49,263 nt of DNA, taken from JAOUEA01 sp035249905 (GTDB lineage: Bacteria > Actinomycetota > UBA4738 > HRBIN12). The DNA lies in contig DATFFT010000085.1 in the NCBI GenBank assembly GCA_035249905.1, forward strand, positions 1-49,263, in the 5' to 3' direction. The position numbers and the translations under genes were made by a program. Positions 41,595 to 49,113 of this stretch are shown in pieces (the first letter of the stretch is position 1; the number at the start of each line of letters is the position of its first letter). The notes below the pieces were generated by a model. The model saw nothing but the letters and a program-made list of their open reading frames with translations, was not told the DNA's origin and ran no database searches.

Positions 41595-42791
41595 CTACGC
41601 CCCCGCCTTGATCCCCTGGAAGGCCTCGTTCCACTCCGGGAAGGTCACGTACTCGTCGGACTCGGTCGGTGCGTTGATCGCGAGCGGCGCGAGCTCGAGC
41701 AGCCCGTCGAGGTCGTCGTAGGGGTAGAGGTCCCTCGTCGCCTTGTTCAGGTTCGCCACCGACGCCTCGACCGTGACCCCACCGACGAGGTACTCGGCCG
41801 CCTCCGCGTTGACCACCGGGTCGAGGGCTTGGTTCATCCACGCGAGCGCGGCGTCGGGGTTCTCCGAGGTCGGCGGGATCGCGTAGGAGTCGCAGAAGCT
41901 GTGGCTGCCTTCCTCGGGGATGTTCGTCTCGATCGTGTCGACGCCCTGGTCCGCGGCGAACGTGTTCATCGCCGCCCATCCGTGGAAGCACGCGACCGCG
42001 TCGCCGGAGACCAGCTTCGTGGTCATGTCGCCGAACGACGGCGACACGCCCCGGCCCTGCGCGACGAACTGCGTCATCAGGTCGACGATGTCGCCGAGCC
42101 GGTCCTTGGGAACCTCGTTCGATCGCAGGTCGAGGATCTTGCAGCAGAGGTTGAAGTTGCCCGCCGGGTCGTCGACCGTCGCGACCTTGCCCTTGAGGCT
42201 CGGATCGAGCAGGTCGTACCAGGAGCTCATCTCGTCGACCTCGGCCGCGTTGTAGGTGAGCCCGATCGATCCCCACGTCCACGGCACGCCGATCCGCTGT
42301 CCTTCTGGGTTGATCCAGAAGTTGTTCTCGTCGGAGGCCCAGAACGGGAACAGGCCGCTGAGGTTGGGAAGCTTGTTCTCGTCGAGCGGCGTGAGGATGT
42401 CGAGCTCGGTGTAGAGGGGCATGTATCCCTGGTAATAGGTGATCAGGTCGTAGCCTGCGGCCGCGCCGCCCCCCTTGATCTTGGCCTGGATCTCGTCGTG
42501 GTTCGCGATGTACGTGGGGTTGACCTCGATGCCCTGCTCCTCACGCCACGCTTCCATCGAGTCGACGGGGATGTCGTAGCCCTCCCACGACAGGAAGTTC
42601 AGCGTGCCGGAGGCATCGGGGGCTTCGGGCGAAGCCGCCGGGCCGGTGGGCGAGGGCGCATCGCCCGCGCCGTCGTCACCGCCGCAGGCGGCGAGGATCG
42701 ACGGGGTGGCCCCGATCGTGACGACGGCCACGCCCGTCCTCCGAAGGAAATCCCGCCGGGCCATGCCGACGCGTCGAGCGCTGCGAGCCAT
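41595..42791 (-). CDS. PotD-type solute-binding protein (Tat lipoprotein)
   Basis: This 398-residue binding protein has a twin-arginine signal: R12-R13-D-F-L-R-R, a hydrophobic stretch and lipobox ILAAC (Cys36). The body begins GTLNFLSWEGYDIPV, the PotD/AfuA-like first strand, and has a late YNAAEVDE segment. Tat export implies folding in the cytoplasm before secretion. AAGGGGGAGAG precedes the ATG at 42791. It heads the operon with the two permeases, ATPase, SDR and DMT transporter. Operator site C lies 69–88 bases upstream in the shared intergenic region, but that site is nearer the divergent gene's promoter. Confidence 0.9.
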   Translation of the reverse strand: MARSARRVGMARRDFLRRTGVAVVTIGATPSILAACGGDDGAGDAPSPTGPAASPEAPDASGTLNFLSWEGYDIPVDSMEAWREEQGIEVNPTYIANHDEIQAKIKGGGAAAGYDLITYYQGYMPLYTELDILTPLDENKLPNLSGLFPFWASDENNFWINPEGQRIGVPWTWGSIGLTYNAAEVDEMSSWYDLLDPSLKGKVATVDDPAGNFNLCCKILDLRSNEVPKDRLGDIVDLMTQFVAQGRGVSPSFGDMTTKLVSGDAVACFHGWAAMNTFAADQGVDTIETNIPEEGSHSFCDSYAIPPTSENPDAALAWMNQALDPVVNAEAAEYLVGGVTVEASVANLNKATRDLYPYDDLDGLLELAPLAINAPTESDEYVTFPEWNEAFQGIKAGA

Positions 42792-42859
42792 GCTCTCCCC
42801 CTTCTGATACAGCGCGTCTCGGGCCTGTGGAGGCCTACCGGCCGGGTTCCCCCGGATTG

Positions 42860-42879
42860 ATACCGGTATCGAGACCGCT
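42860..42879. promoter_or_regulatory. Candidate GntR operator, site C
   Basis: ATACCGGTAT-CG-AGACCGCT matches site A at 16 of 20 positions with the same 12-base period. It lies between the binding-protein gene and the divergent Gfo gene and covers the expected -35 of the latter, as site A does for the bicupin operon. Confidence 0.55.
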
Positions 42880-42892
42880 CGAGGCGTGATGC

Positions 42893-42898
42893 TAAGCT
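42893..42898 (+). promoter_or_regulatory. -10 box of third Gfo gene (near-leaderless)
   Basis: TAAGCT, preceded by TGATGC, ends nine bases before the ATG at 42908, giving an expected leader of about three bases. The TANNNT form suits actinobacterial promoters. No Shine-Dalgarno sequence is present. Confidence 0.45.
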
Positions 42899-42907
42899 CC
42901 GAGCCCG

Positions 42908-44068
42908 ATGGATGCAAGGGAGGATCCACGCGGCGCCACGGACCCGGCTCGAGACGCCTCGCGAACCTCCGGAGTGGGGGTCGGGTTCATCGGCGCCGGC
43001 AACGTTCTGGGAGCCTACCTGCGGGTCCTCGATCTGCTGATCCCGAAGGGTGTCGCGTGCGAAGGTCCGGTCTATGCCCGTGACCCATCCGCCTGGGACG
43101 ACCTGCGGCGTCGGCGTCCGGGCATGCGACTCGTCGCGACCGCTGAGGAGGTCTGGGCCTCCGACGTGCAGGTCGTCGTTGTGATCACGCCCCCCGGGAC
43201 CCACGCCGAGCTCGCGCTCGAAGCGCTCCGCCGCGGGAAACACGTCGTGGTCGAGAAGCCGCTCGGCATGACGAAGACCCAGGCCGAGCCGGTCGTCGCC
43301 GAAGCCGATCGCGCGAACCTGCACCTGCTTGCCGCCCCGTTCGTGCACCTGTCCCCCACCTTCAGGGAGCTCTGGACCCGCGTTCGCGCAGGTGAGATCG
43401 GCACGGTGCACAGCGCCCGTGGCCTCTACGGCAACGCCGGGGTCACCTGGTCCGCGTGGTACCACGAGGGCGGGGTGGGCCCGATCGGTGATCTCGCCAT
43501 CTACAACCTGAAGAGCCTCACGTGCCTGCTCGGCCCGATCCGCGAGGTGACCGCGGTCGAGGCGGCGGCGGTCCCGAACAGGACGGTGGACGGGCACACG
43601 ATCGAGCACCCGGACCCCGACGTGCTGCATCTCATCGCGCGTCACGACGACGGCGCCATCTCGTCGATCGTGGCGAGCCAGGCGATCCAGCGGTACCGGC
43701 GGCCCGGCCTTGAGTTGTACGGGACCGAGGGAACCGCGAACCTCCTCGGGGACGACTGGGACCCGGCCGGCCTCGAGATCTGGCGCAACGACGACGGAGC
43801 TTGGCGCTCCTCCGATCCGATCGACCCGACGTGGTCATGGGCGGACGGGCTTCGCGAGGCGGTCCTCTCGATCGTCGAGGGCCGCCGCCCACTGACGAGC
43901 ACGACCCAGGACCTGCACCTCGCGGAGGTGATCGACGCGGCGCGGCGGTCGGCCCGGCAGGGGGGAACCATCGCGGTCGACTCGTCGTTCACGCCGATCG
44001 ATCTCTCGATCGACCTCGACCGGCACCACTACGTGCATGACCACACGCGACCGCCGGAAGAGCAGTGA
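42908..44068 (+). CDS. Gfo/Idh/MocA-family dehydrogenase (third copy)
   Basis: This 386-residue NAD(P)-dependent sugar or polyol dehydrogenase has an N-terminal polar leader, Rossmann motif GFIGAGNVLG and an intact VEKP element in HVVVEKPLGM. The substrate domain includes GPIGDLAIYNLKSLTCLLGP, with the Asp retained but the usual His replaced by Asn or Lys in this alignment. It is divergent from the PotABCD-type operon and is the first gene of the plus-strand run with the unknown protein, isomerase, MDR and SDR. The C-terminal tail is His- and Asp-rich. The substrate is unknown. Confidence 0.9.
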   Translation: MDAREDPRGATDPARDASRTSGVGVGFIGAGNVLGAYLRVLDLLIPKGVACEGPVYARDPSAWDDLRRRRPGMRLVATAEEVWASDVQVVVVITPPGTHAELALEALRRGKHVVVEKPLGMTKTQAEPVVAEADRANLHLLAAPFVHLSPTFRELWTRVRAGEIGTVHSARGLYGNAGVTWSAWYHEGGVGPIGDLAIYNLKSLTCLLGPIREVTAVEAAAVPNRTVDGHTIEHPDPDVLHLIARHDDGAISSIVASQAIQRYRRPGLELYGTEGTANLLGDDWDPAGLEIWRNDDGAWRSSDPIDPTWSWADGLREAVLSIVEGRRPLTSTTQDLHLAEVIDAARRSARQGGTIAVDSSFTPIDLSIDLDRHHYVHDHTRPPEEQ

Positions 44069-44114
44069 GCGCCCCGCGCCCGCCGGCTTGGCCCTGACAC
44101 CCGAGAGGAACGAC

Positions 44115-44729
44115 ATGCTCGTCTATCTGGAGTTCATCAGCCGCCGACCCGGCATCGGGCTCCACGAGTTCCACACCGTCGTCGGCGGAGGCCAGACCGG
44201 GTGGTCGGGTGACTACGGGGAGGACGTCGCGGTGCTCAACCTCGGCCGCTCCTGGAGGATCGGGCCGGAACCCGAATACCTGTGCGTCTGGTACACGCCG
44301 ACGGCGAGCGTCGACCGGCTCGACGAGTGGGAGCGTGTGTTCCGCTCGGGTGACGCCGACACTTACGAAGAACCCTTCCGGCTCGCGGCCCGCATCGACG
44401 CGGCGGGGTGTTACGAACCGCTGATGGAGCCCGTCGTCGGCACGAAGGGCAAGTACTACGCCGAGTGGTTCGACCTCCGCGACGATGCCGGTCACGACGA
44501 TGTGCGTACGTGGTACGAGGAGCGCCGCGCCGCGCATCCCGAGGCCGACCTCAACCTGTTGATCGATCGCATCGGGCTCCTGGGGCCCGACCCGCGAGGG
44601 CTCGCGGTCTGGGGCATCGGATCGTGGGGCTCGGCCGAGCCGATCGCTCGCGAGACCGTGACGGCCGGCTCGCCGATCCGGCCGGTGACCGCCTCGCTCT
44701 ATGCCGATTTCGGCGAGGAGCAGCTCTAG
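44115..44729 (+). CDS. Unrecognised protein with internal duplication
   Basis: I do not recognise this 204-residue protein. It starts LVYLEFISRRPGIGLHEFH and has VLNLGRSWRIGPEPEYLCVWYTP, which look like strands of a dimeric alpha/beta-barrel half. A second half from about residue 112 (GKYYAEWFDLRDD…RTWYEERR…LAVWGIGSWG) follows the same strand–helix order, which suggests a tandem duplication of a ferredoxin-like fold. AGGAA lies six bases before the ATG at 44115. It sits between a Gfo dehydrogenase and a TIM-barrel isomerase and is probably an enzyme or binding protein of the same pathway. No catalytic motif was recognised. Confidence 0.75.
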   Translation: MLVYLEFISRRPGIGLHEFHTVVGGGQTGWSGDYGEDVAVLNLGRSWRIGPEPEYLCVWYTPTASVDRLDEWERVFRSGDADTYEEPFRLAARIDAAGCYEPLMEPVVGTKGKYYAEWFDLRDDAGHDDVRTWYEERRAAHPEADLNLLIDRIGLLGPDPRGLAVWGIGSWGSAEPIARETVTAGSPIRPVTASLYADFGEEQL

Positions 44730-44737
44730 GGGCGCGT

Positions 44738-45610
44738 GTGGCGATCTCGCTGGGTATCGACACGTTGTGCTGGCACATGCCGCTGGAAGCCGGCCTGATC
44801 AGGATCGAGGATGCGCTGCGTGATGCGGCGTCGCTCGGCGCGCCCGTCGTCGCCCTGAACCTGCACCACTCCCGTTCTCGATCGGTCGGCGAACACCGGG
44901 CGCTCGCCGCGTTCGCCGGCGACCTCGGCGTGCGGCTGCTCGCCCAGGGCGACTTCCTCGGGTCACCGAGGCTCGGCGACGACCCATCGGTGGGCGTCGA
45001 GCGCATCCGAGCATGGCTCGAGCGAGCGACGGCGATCGGAAGCCCCACGCTGCGCCTCGCCTCCGGGTTCTACCGGGCGGAGCTGGCCGCGCGGCCCGAC
45101 CTGATCGAGGCCGAGCGCCGGTACGTGACCGAGGTGCTGCGCTCGGCTCGTGACGACGCCGCGGCGGCCGGCGTGCGCCTCGTGATGGAGAATCACTCCG
45201 ACTTCCTCGTGGAGGAGTACGAGGCGATCGTGGGAGACGTGGGGACCGAGCACGTGGGCATGTTCCTCGACCTGATCAACCCGATCATGACGTTCGACGA
45301 TCCGTTCCGGGCGATCGAGATGCTCGCCCCCCTCGCACGGAACGGTCACGTGCGCGACTACGAGCTGCGCTCGGTGCACCAGCCCGACCGGTACCACCGG
45401 CGCGGGTTCGATGTCCGCTACCGCTATCCGGGTGAGGGCGTCGCCCCGCTCCGCGACCTGATCGAGGCGCTGGTGAGCGCCGTCGGCGATCGCCCGTACG
45501 ACCTGTTGATCGAGGGGCTCGATAGCACCCCCGATGCGCTCGACCAACACGATCGGCTGGCCGCCAGCATGCCGCTCGTCCGCGGCATGCTCGACGAGGC
45601 GGCAGCGTGA
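44738..45610 (+). CDS. Sugar phosphate isomerase/epimerase-type TIM-barrel protein
   Basis: This 290-residue protein belongs to the xylose-isomerase-like / AP-endonuclease-2 TIM-barrel superfamily. Likely metal ligands, in the conserved order, lie in VMENHSDF (Glu), MFLDLINP (Asp), NGHVRDYEL (His) and DLLIEGLD (Glu). It begins with LGIDTLCWHM. Members isomerise or epimerise keto-sugars or inosose-type compounds. The start is GTG at 44738, eight bases after the previous stop. The stop overlaps the next gene by GTGA. The exact sugar is not determined. Confidence 0.85.
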   Translation: MAISLGIDTLCWHMPLEAGLIRIEDALRDAASLGAPVVALNLHHSRSRSVGEHRALAAFAGDLGVRLLAQGDFLGSPRLGDDPSVGVERIRAWLERATAIGSPTLRLASGFYRAELAARPDLIEAERRYVTEVLRSARDDAAAAGVRLVMENHSDFLVEEYEAIVGDVGTEHVGMFLDLINPIMTFDDPFRAIEMLAPLARNGHVRDYELRSVHQPDRYHRRGFDVRYRYPGEGVAPLRDLIEALVSAVGDRPYDLLIEGLDSTPDALDQHDRLAASMPLVRGMLDEAAA

Positions 45611-46572
45611 AGGCCGTCGCGTTCACCGGTGCCGGCGGGAACGAGGTGGTCGAGGTCGTGGAGCGGCCCGATCCGATCGTCGGCCCTGACGACGTGCTCC
45701 TCGCCGTCACGGTCGCCGGGATGAATCCCGCCGACCTCGAGCAGCGTGAAGGGCGCTACCCTGCCCCACGCGGGGTCGTCCCCGACGTCCCCGGGCTCGA
45801 GGTCGCCGGATCGGTCCTCGCCGCCGGCGAGCGAGTCACGTCGTGGTCGCCGGGGGACCGGGTGTTCGGGTTGGTGGGCGGCGGCGGGCTGGCGTCGCGG
45901 GTCGTGGTGCACGAGCGGTGCGTCACCCGCGTGCCGGAGCTGCTCGGCCCCGACCAGGCCGCCGCCGTGCCCGAGGCGTTCATCACGGCTCACGACGCGC
46001 TTCGACAGTGCCGGCTCCGCCCGGGCGAGACGGTGCTCGTGCACGGGGCCACCGGAGCGGTCGGCTCGGCGGCGGTCGGCATCGCCTGCGTGAGCGGCGC
46101 TCGAGTGATCGCTCCGATCGGGTCGTCCGAGGGCGCCGAGGCGGTCGCCTCGATCGGCGCGGAACCCGTGGACGACCGTGCGGAGGCGATCGCCTCGGCG
46201 GCCGGCCCTCGCGGGGTCGACGTCGTCGTCGAGCTCGTCGGCGGCGCTTCCGTGAAGACCGCCCTCGACGTGCTCGCCGTCGGCGGACGCATCGTGGTCA
46301 TCAGCGTGGCGGGAGGGTCGACCGCCGAGCTCGACCTGCTCCGGCTCATGGTCCGGCGGGCCACGATCCGCGGTACGGTGCTGCGCGCGCGGCCGCTCGA
46401 CGAGAAGGCGGCCGCGGTGCAGGCGTTCGCCCGCGAGGTCGTGCCGATGCTCGCCGACGGACGCCTCGCGCCGTCGATCGACAGCGTCTTCGACATCGGC
46501 GACGTGCGGGCGGCGTTCGGGCGACTCGCGGAGCGCGGCAAACGAGGCAAGGTCTTGGTGCGGTTTCCATGA
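45607..46572 (+). CDS. MDR-family quinone-oxidoreductase-like dehydrogenase
   Basis: This 321-residue medium-chain dehydrogenase lacks the zinc ligands of alcohol dehydrogenases and resembles NADPH:quinone oxidoreductases. It has the N-terminal catalytic domain, then the NADPH motif VHGATGAVGSAAVG and the usual tail GKVLVRF. It starts with GTG overlapping the isomerase stop and ends by ATGA overlap with the next SDR, so it is translated with both. It could reduce or oxidise an intermediate of the surrounding pathway. The substrate is unknown. Confidence 0.87.
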   Translation: MKAVAFTGAGGNEVVEVVERPDPIVGPDDVLLAVTVAGMNPADLEQREGRYPAPRGVVPDVPGLEVAGSVLAAGERVTSWSPGDRVFGLVGGGGLASRVVVHERCVTRVPELLGPDQAAAVPEAFITAHDALRQCRLRPGETVLVHGATGAVGSAAVGIACVSGARVIAPIGSSEGAEAVASIGAEPVDDRAEAIASAAGPRGVDVVVELVGGASVKTALDVLAVGGRIVVISVAGGSTAELDLLRLMVRRATIRGTVLRARPLDEKAAAVQAFAREVVPMLADGRLAPSIDSVFDIGDVRAAFGRLAERGKRGKVLVRFP

Positions 46573-47336
46573 GCGGCCGGCTCGAGGGAAGGATCGTCCT
46601 GGTCACGGGGGCCGGCACCGGAATCGGCAAGGCGACCGCCGTGCGGCTCGCCGAGGAGGGCGCCACCGTCGTCGCGACCTCGCGCACCCTGGAACACGCG
46701 GAAGGAACGTGCGACGAGATGGCGAGCGCCGGACTCCCGCCCGCCGAGGCGATCGAGCTCGATGTCGCCGACAGCTCCCGAGTCGACTCGGTCATCGGCG
46801 ACGTTGCAGCGCGCCACGGTCGCATCGACGTGTTGGTCGCGAACGCAGGGGTCGAGCTGCCGCGGGCTCCGAGCGTCGAGGCGACCACCGACGACGAGTG
46901 GGACCACATCTTCGCGGTGAACGCCCGGGGAGTGTTCGCGGTCTGCCGGGCGGTCTTGCCCGTGATGCCCGACGGCGGTGCGATCGTCACCGTCGGTTCG
47001 ATCAACTCGTTCGTCGCCTGGCCCGACGATGCCGCTTACACGGCGACGAAGGGCGCGGTGCTGCAGTTCACTCGCGCGCTCGCTCTCGAGACCGCTCCGC
47101 GAAACATCCGCGCGAACTGCGTCTGCCCGGGGGTGATCGACACCCCGCTGACGAGGGCGTTCCTGCAGGGCGACGATGCAGAACAGCTCGAGCGGGACTA
47201 CGCGAACACGGCGCCGCTCGGTCGGATGGGCACCCCGCGCGAGATCGCGAACTGCATCGCGTTCCTCGCCTCCGATGAGGCGTCGTTCGTCACCGGGTCG
47301 GCGATGCTCGTCGACGGCGGCACGACGGCACACTGA
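46569..47336 (+). CDS. Short-chain dehydrogenase/reductase (SDR 2)
   Basis: This 255-residue classical SDR has cofactor motif TGAGTGIG (13–20), the NAG element in LVANAGVEL, Ser in VGSINS and catalytic YTATK. It ends with VTGSAMLVDGGTTAH. The ATG at 46569 overlaps the MDR stop by ATGA. It is the last gene of the plus-strand run that begins with the third Gfo gene and is convergent with SDR 3. Substrate preference is not determined. Confidence 0.92.
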   Translation: MSGRLEGRIVLVTGAGTGIGKATAVRLAEEGATVVATSRTLEHAEGTCDEMASAGLPPAEAIELDVADSSRVDSVIGDVAARHGRIDVLVANAGVELPRAPSVEATTDDEWDHIFAVNARGVFAVCRAVLPVMPDGGAIVTVGSINSFVAWPDDAAYTATKGAVLQFTRALALETAPRNIRANCVCPGVIDTPLTRAFLQGDDAEQLERDYANTAPLGRMGTPREIANCIAFLASDEASFVTGSAMLVDGGTTAH

Positions 47337-47360
47337 GTCGGCGGGTCGCTCGCCCGCGCG

Positions 47361-48128
47361 CTACCAGAGGCCGCCGGCGGCCACCGTGAGCGCTTCCCCG
47401 TTCACGGCCGAGGCCTCGTCGGAGGCCAGCCACGCGATCGTCTTCGCGAGCTCGTCGGTCGTCGGCACGGCGTTCCGCGGGTACTCGGCGTCGTGCTCAC
47501 GCCACATATCGTCGAGCGTGATGCCACGTTCGTCGGCCTCGCGCTGCACCCAGGCGTCGGCCATCGCCGTGCGAACCCACCCGGGCAGCACCGCGTTGCA
47601 CGTGCCGCCGAACGACCCCACATCGTGGGCCACCGAGCGCACCAGCCCGATCACCCCGTGCTTGGAGGCGCAGTACGCCGACATCGCCGGCGCGCCGATC
47701 TGCCCCGCCGTCGAGCTGACAACCACGATGCGACCCCATCCCGCATCGCGCATCTGCGGCGCGCACGCCTTCGCGAGCAGGAACGGCGCGTCGAGGTTGA
47801 TCGCCATCGTCCTCCGCCAGTCTTCCCAGGACTGCTCCCAGATGACCCGGTCGGGATCGGCCCCTCGGCCCGCGCTGCAGACCAGGATCTCGACCGGACC
47901 GATGCGGTCGTTCGTGGCCGCGACTACGTTCGCGCACGCGTCGGGCTCGTCGAGCGATGCGACGACGACCTGCACGCCGGCCTCTTCTGCGAGGGCGCTC
48001 AGGCGCTCCTCGTCCCGCCCGGTCGCCATGACCCGAGCTCCGCGTCGTGCGAGGAGCAGGGCCGTCGCTCGGCCGATGCCCGAGCTCGCGCCGGTGACCA
48101 GCGCGGCCCGTCCGTCGAGGTTCCCCAT
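47361..48128 (-). CDS. Short-chain dehydrogenase/reductase (SDR 3)
   Basis: This 255-residue classical SDR has TGASSGIG, a CSAGRGAD variant of the NNAG element, Ser in VVSSTAGQ and catalytic YCASK. The C-terminal NGEALTVAAGGLW is typical. The ATG at 48128 overlaps the upstream alcohol dehydrogenase stop by ATGA, so the pair is co-translated and may act in sequence on a polyol or sugar. It is convergent with SDR 2, 24 bases away. The substrate is unknown. Confidence 0.92.
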   Translation of the reverse strand: MGNLDGRAALVTGASSGIGRATALLLARRGARVMATGRDEERLSALAEEAGVQVVVASLDEPDACANVVAATNDRIGPVEILVCSAGRGADPDRVIWEQSWEDWRRTMAINLDAPFLLAKACAPQMRDAGWGRIVVVSSTAGQIGAPAMSAYCASKHGVIGLVRSVAHDVGSFGGTCNAVLPGWVRTAMADAWVQREADERGITLDDMWREHDAEYPRNAVPTTDELAKTIAWLASDEASAVNGEALTVAAGGLW

Positions 48129-49102
48129 CACGAGCTCCCCTCGGGGGCCGGCACGAAGACGGTCTTCAGCACGCGGAAGGTCGATCGCCCCACGAGCGCC
48201 TCCTCGAGGTCGTCGAACGAGCAGCGTGCGGTGACGAGCTCCTCGAGCGGCAGGCCCCCGGCCGCGAGCAGCGCCGCGGCGTCGTCGTACCGCTCTCGGC
48301 GTTGGTTCGGCGGCGCCCCGATCCACTCGCTGCCCAGGAGCGCGATCTCGCGGTAATGCAGATCGTTCACGTCGACCGGCACGACCGGGCGATCACCGAA
48401 GCCCGCGAAGAGCACGACCCGCGCGCCGTTCGAGCACGCCTCGATCGCGGAGGCGATCAGGTCGGGATCGCCCGCGCAGACGATCACCGCGTCGGCTCCG
48501 CCTTCCCGACGCACGGCCTCGGGCCACCCGTCCGGCTCGATCGCCTCGGCTGCGCCGAATCGCAGCGCGAGCGCGCGTCGCTCGGGCTGCGGCTCCACCG
48601 CGATGACGTGGGCTCCCGCTCGCGCGCACACAGCGACCATCTGGAGCCCCATCGATCCGGCGGCAACGATCGCGACGCGGTCGCCGGCGCCGACGCCGGC
48701 GCGGTCGTGCACGGCGTGCAGGCAGTCGGCCAGCGGCTCGAGGAACACGGCCCGCTCGACCGGCACGTCGTCGGGGAGGTGAGTCGGCCCGCACGACCAT
48801 GCGCTCGGCTCGACCGCGATCGTGGTGAGCTCGGCGTACCCGCCGTAGGTGTCGCCGTACAGGCGCTGCCCCGGTTCCCAGTCGACGACCCCGTCGCCGA
48901 CCGTCTCGACGCGGCCCACCCACTCGTGACCGGGATTGAACGGATACGTCCCGTCGTTCACGCCGACGCGGTACTTCCTGGCGTCGGTGGCGCACACGCC
49001 GTTGGCCTCGATGCGCACGAGCAGCTCCCCCGGCGCGGCCTCGGGCACGTCGAGGGTCTCGACCCGCAGGTCCTCGAGACCGTGCAGCCGCGCCGCACGC
49101 AT
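48128..49102 (-). CDS. Zinc-type MDR alcohol/polyol dehydrogenase, short form
   Basis: This 324-residue dehydrogenase has catalytic zinc ligands C37 (NGVCATD), H59/E60 (GHEWVG) and E122 in EPLADCLHA, and a nucleotide motif AAGSMGLQM. The structural-zinc lobe with four closely spaced Cys is missing: sequence passes directly from GQRLYGDTYGGYAEL to the next strand, which explains the short length. It resembles sorbitol- or threonine-dehydrogenase-like enzymes. It starts 11 bases after the end of a probable FGGY kinase and overlaps SDR 3. This dehydrogenase–SDR–kinase order suits polyol breakdown. Confidence 0.88.
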   Translation of the reverse strand: MRAARLHGLEDLRVETLDVPEAAPGELLVRIEANGVCATDARKYRVGVNDGTYPFNPGHEWVGRVETVGDGVVDWEPGQRLYGDTYGGYAELTTIAVEPSAWSCGPTHLPDDVPVERAVFLEPLADCLHAVHDRAGVGAGDRVAIVAAGSMGLQMVAVCARAGAHVIAVEPQPERRALALRFGAAEAIEPDGWPEAVRREGGADAVIVCAGDPDLIASAIEACSNGARVVLFAGFGDRPVVPVDVNDLHYREIALLGSEWIGAPPNQRRERYDDAAALLAAGGLPLEELVTARCSFDDLEEALVGRSTFRVLKTVFVPAPEGSS

Positions 49103-49113
49103 CGTTCGCCCGC

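Noticed and set aside
47341..47357. Hairpin between convergent SDR genes as a terminator
   Set aside because: Only a 5-bp GC stem with no T-tract; too weak to call in DNA of this composition.
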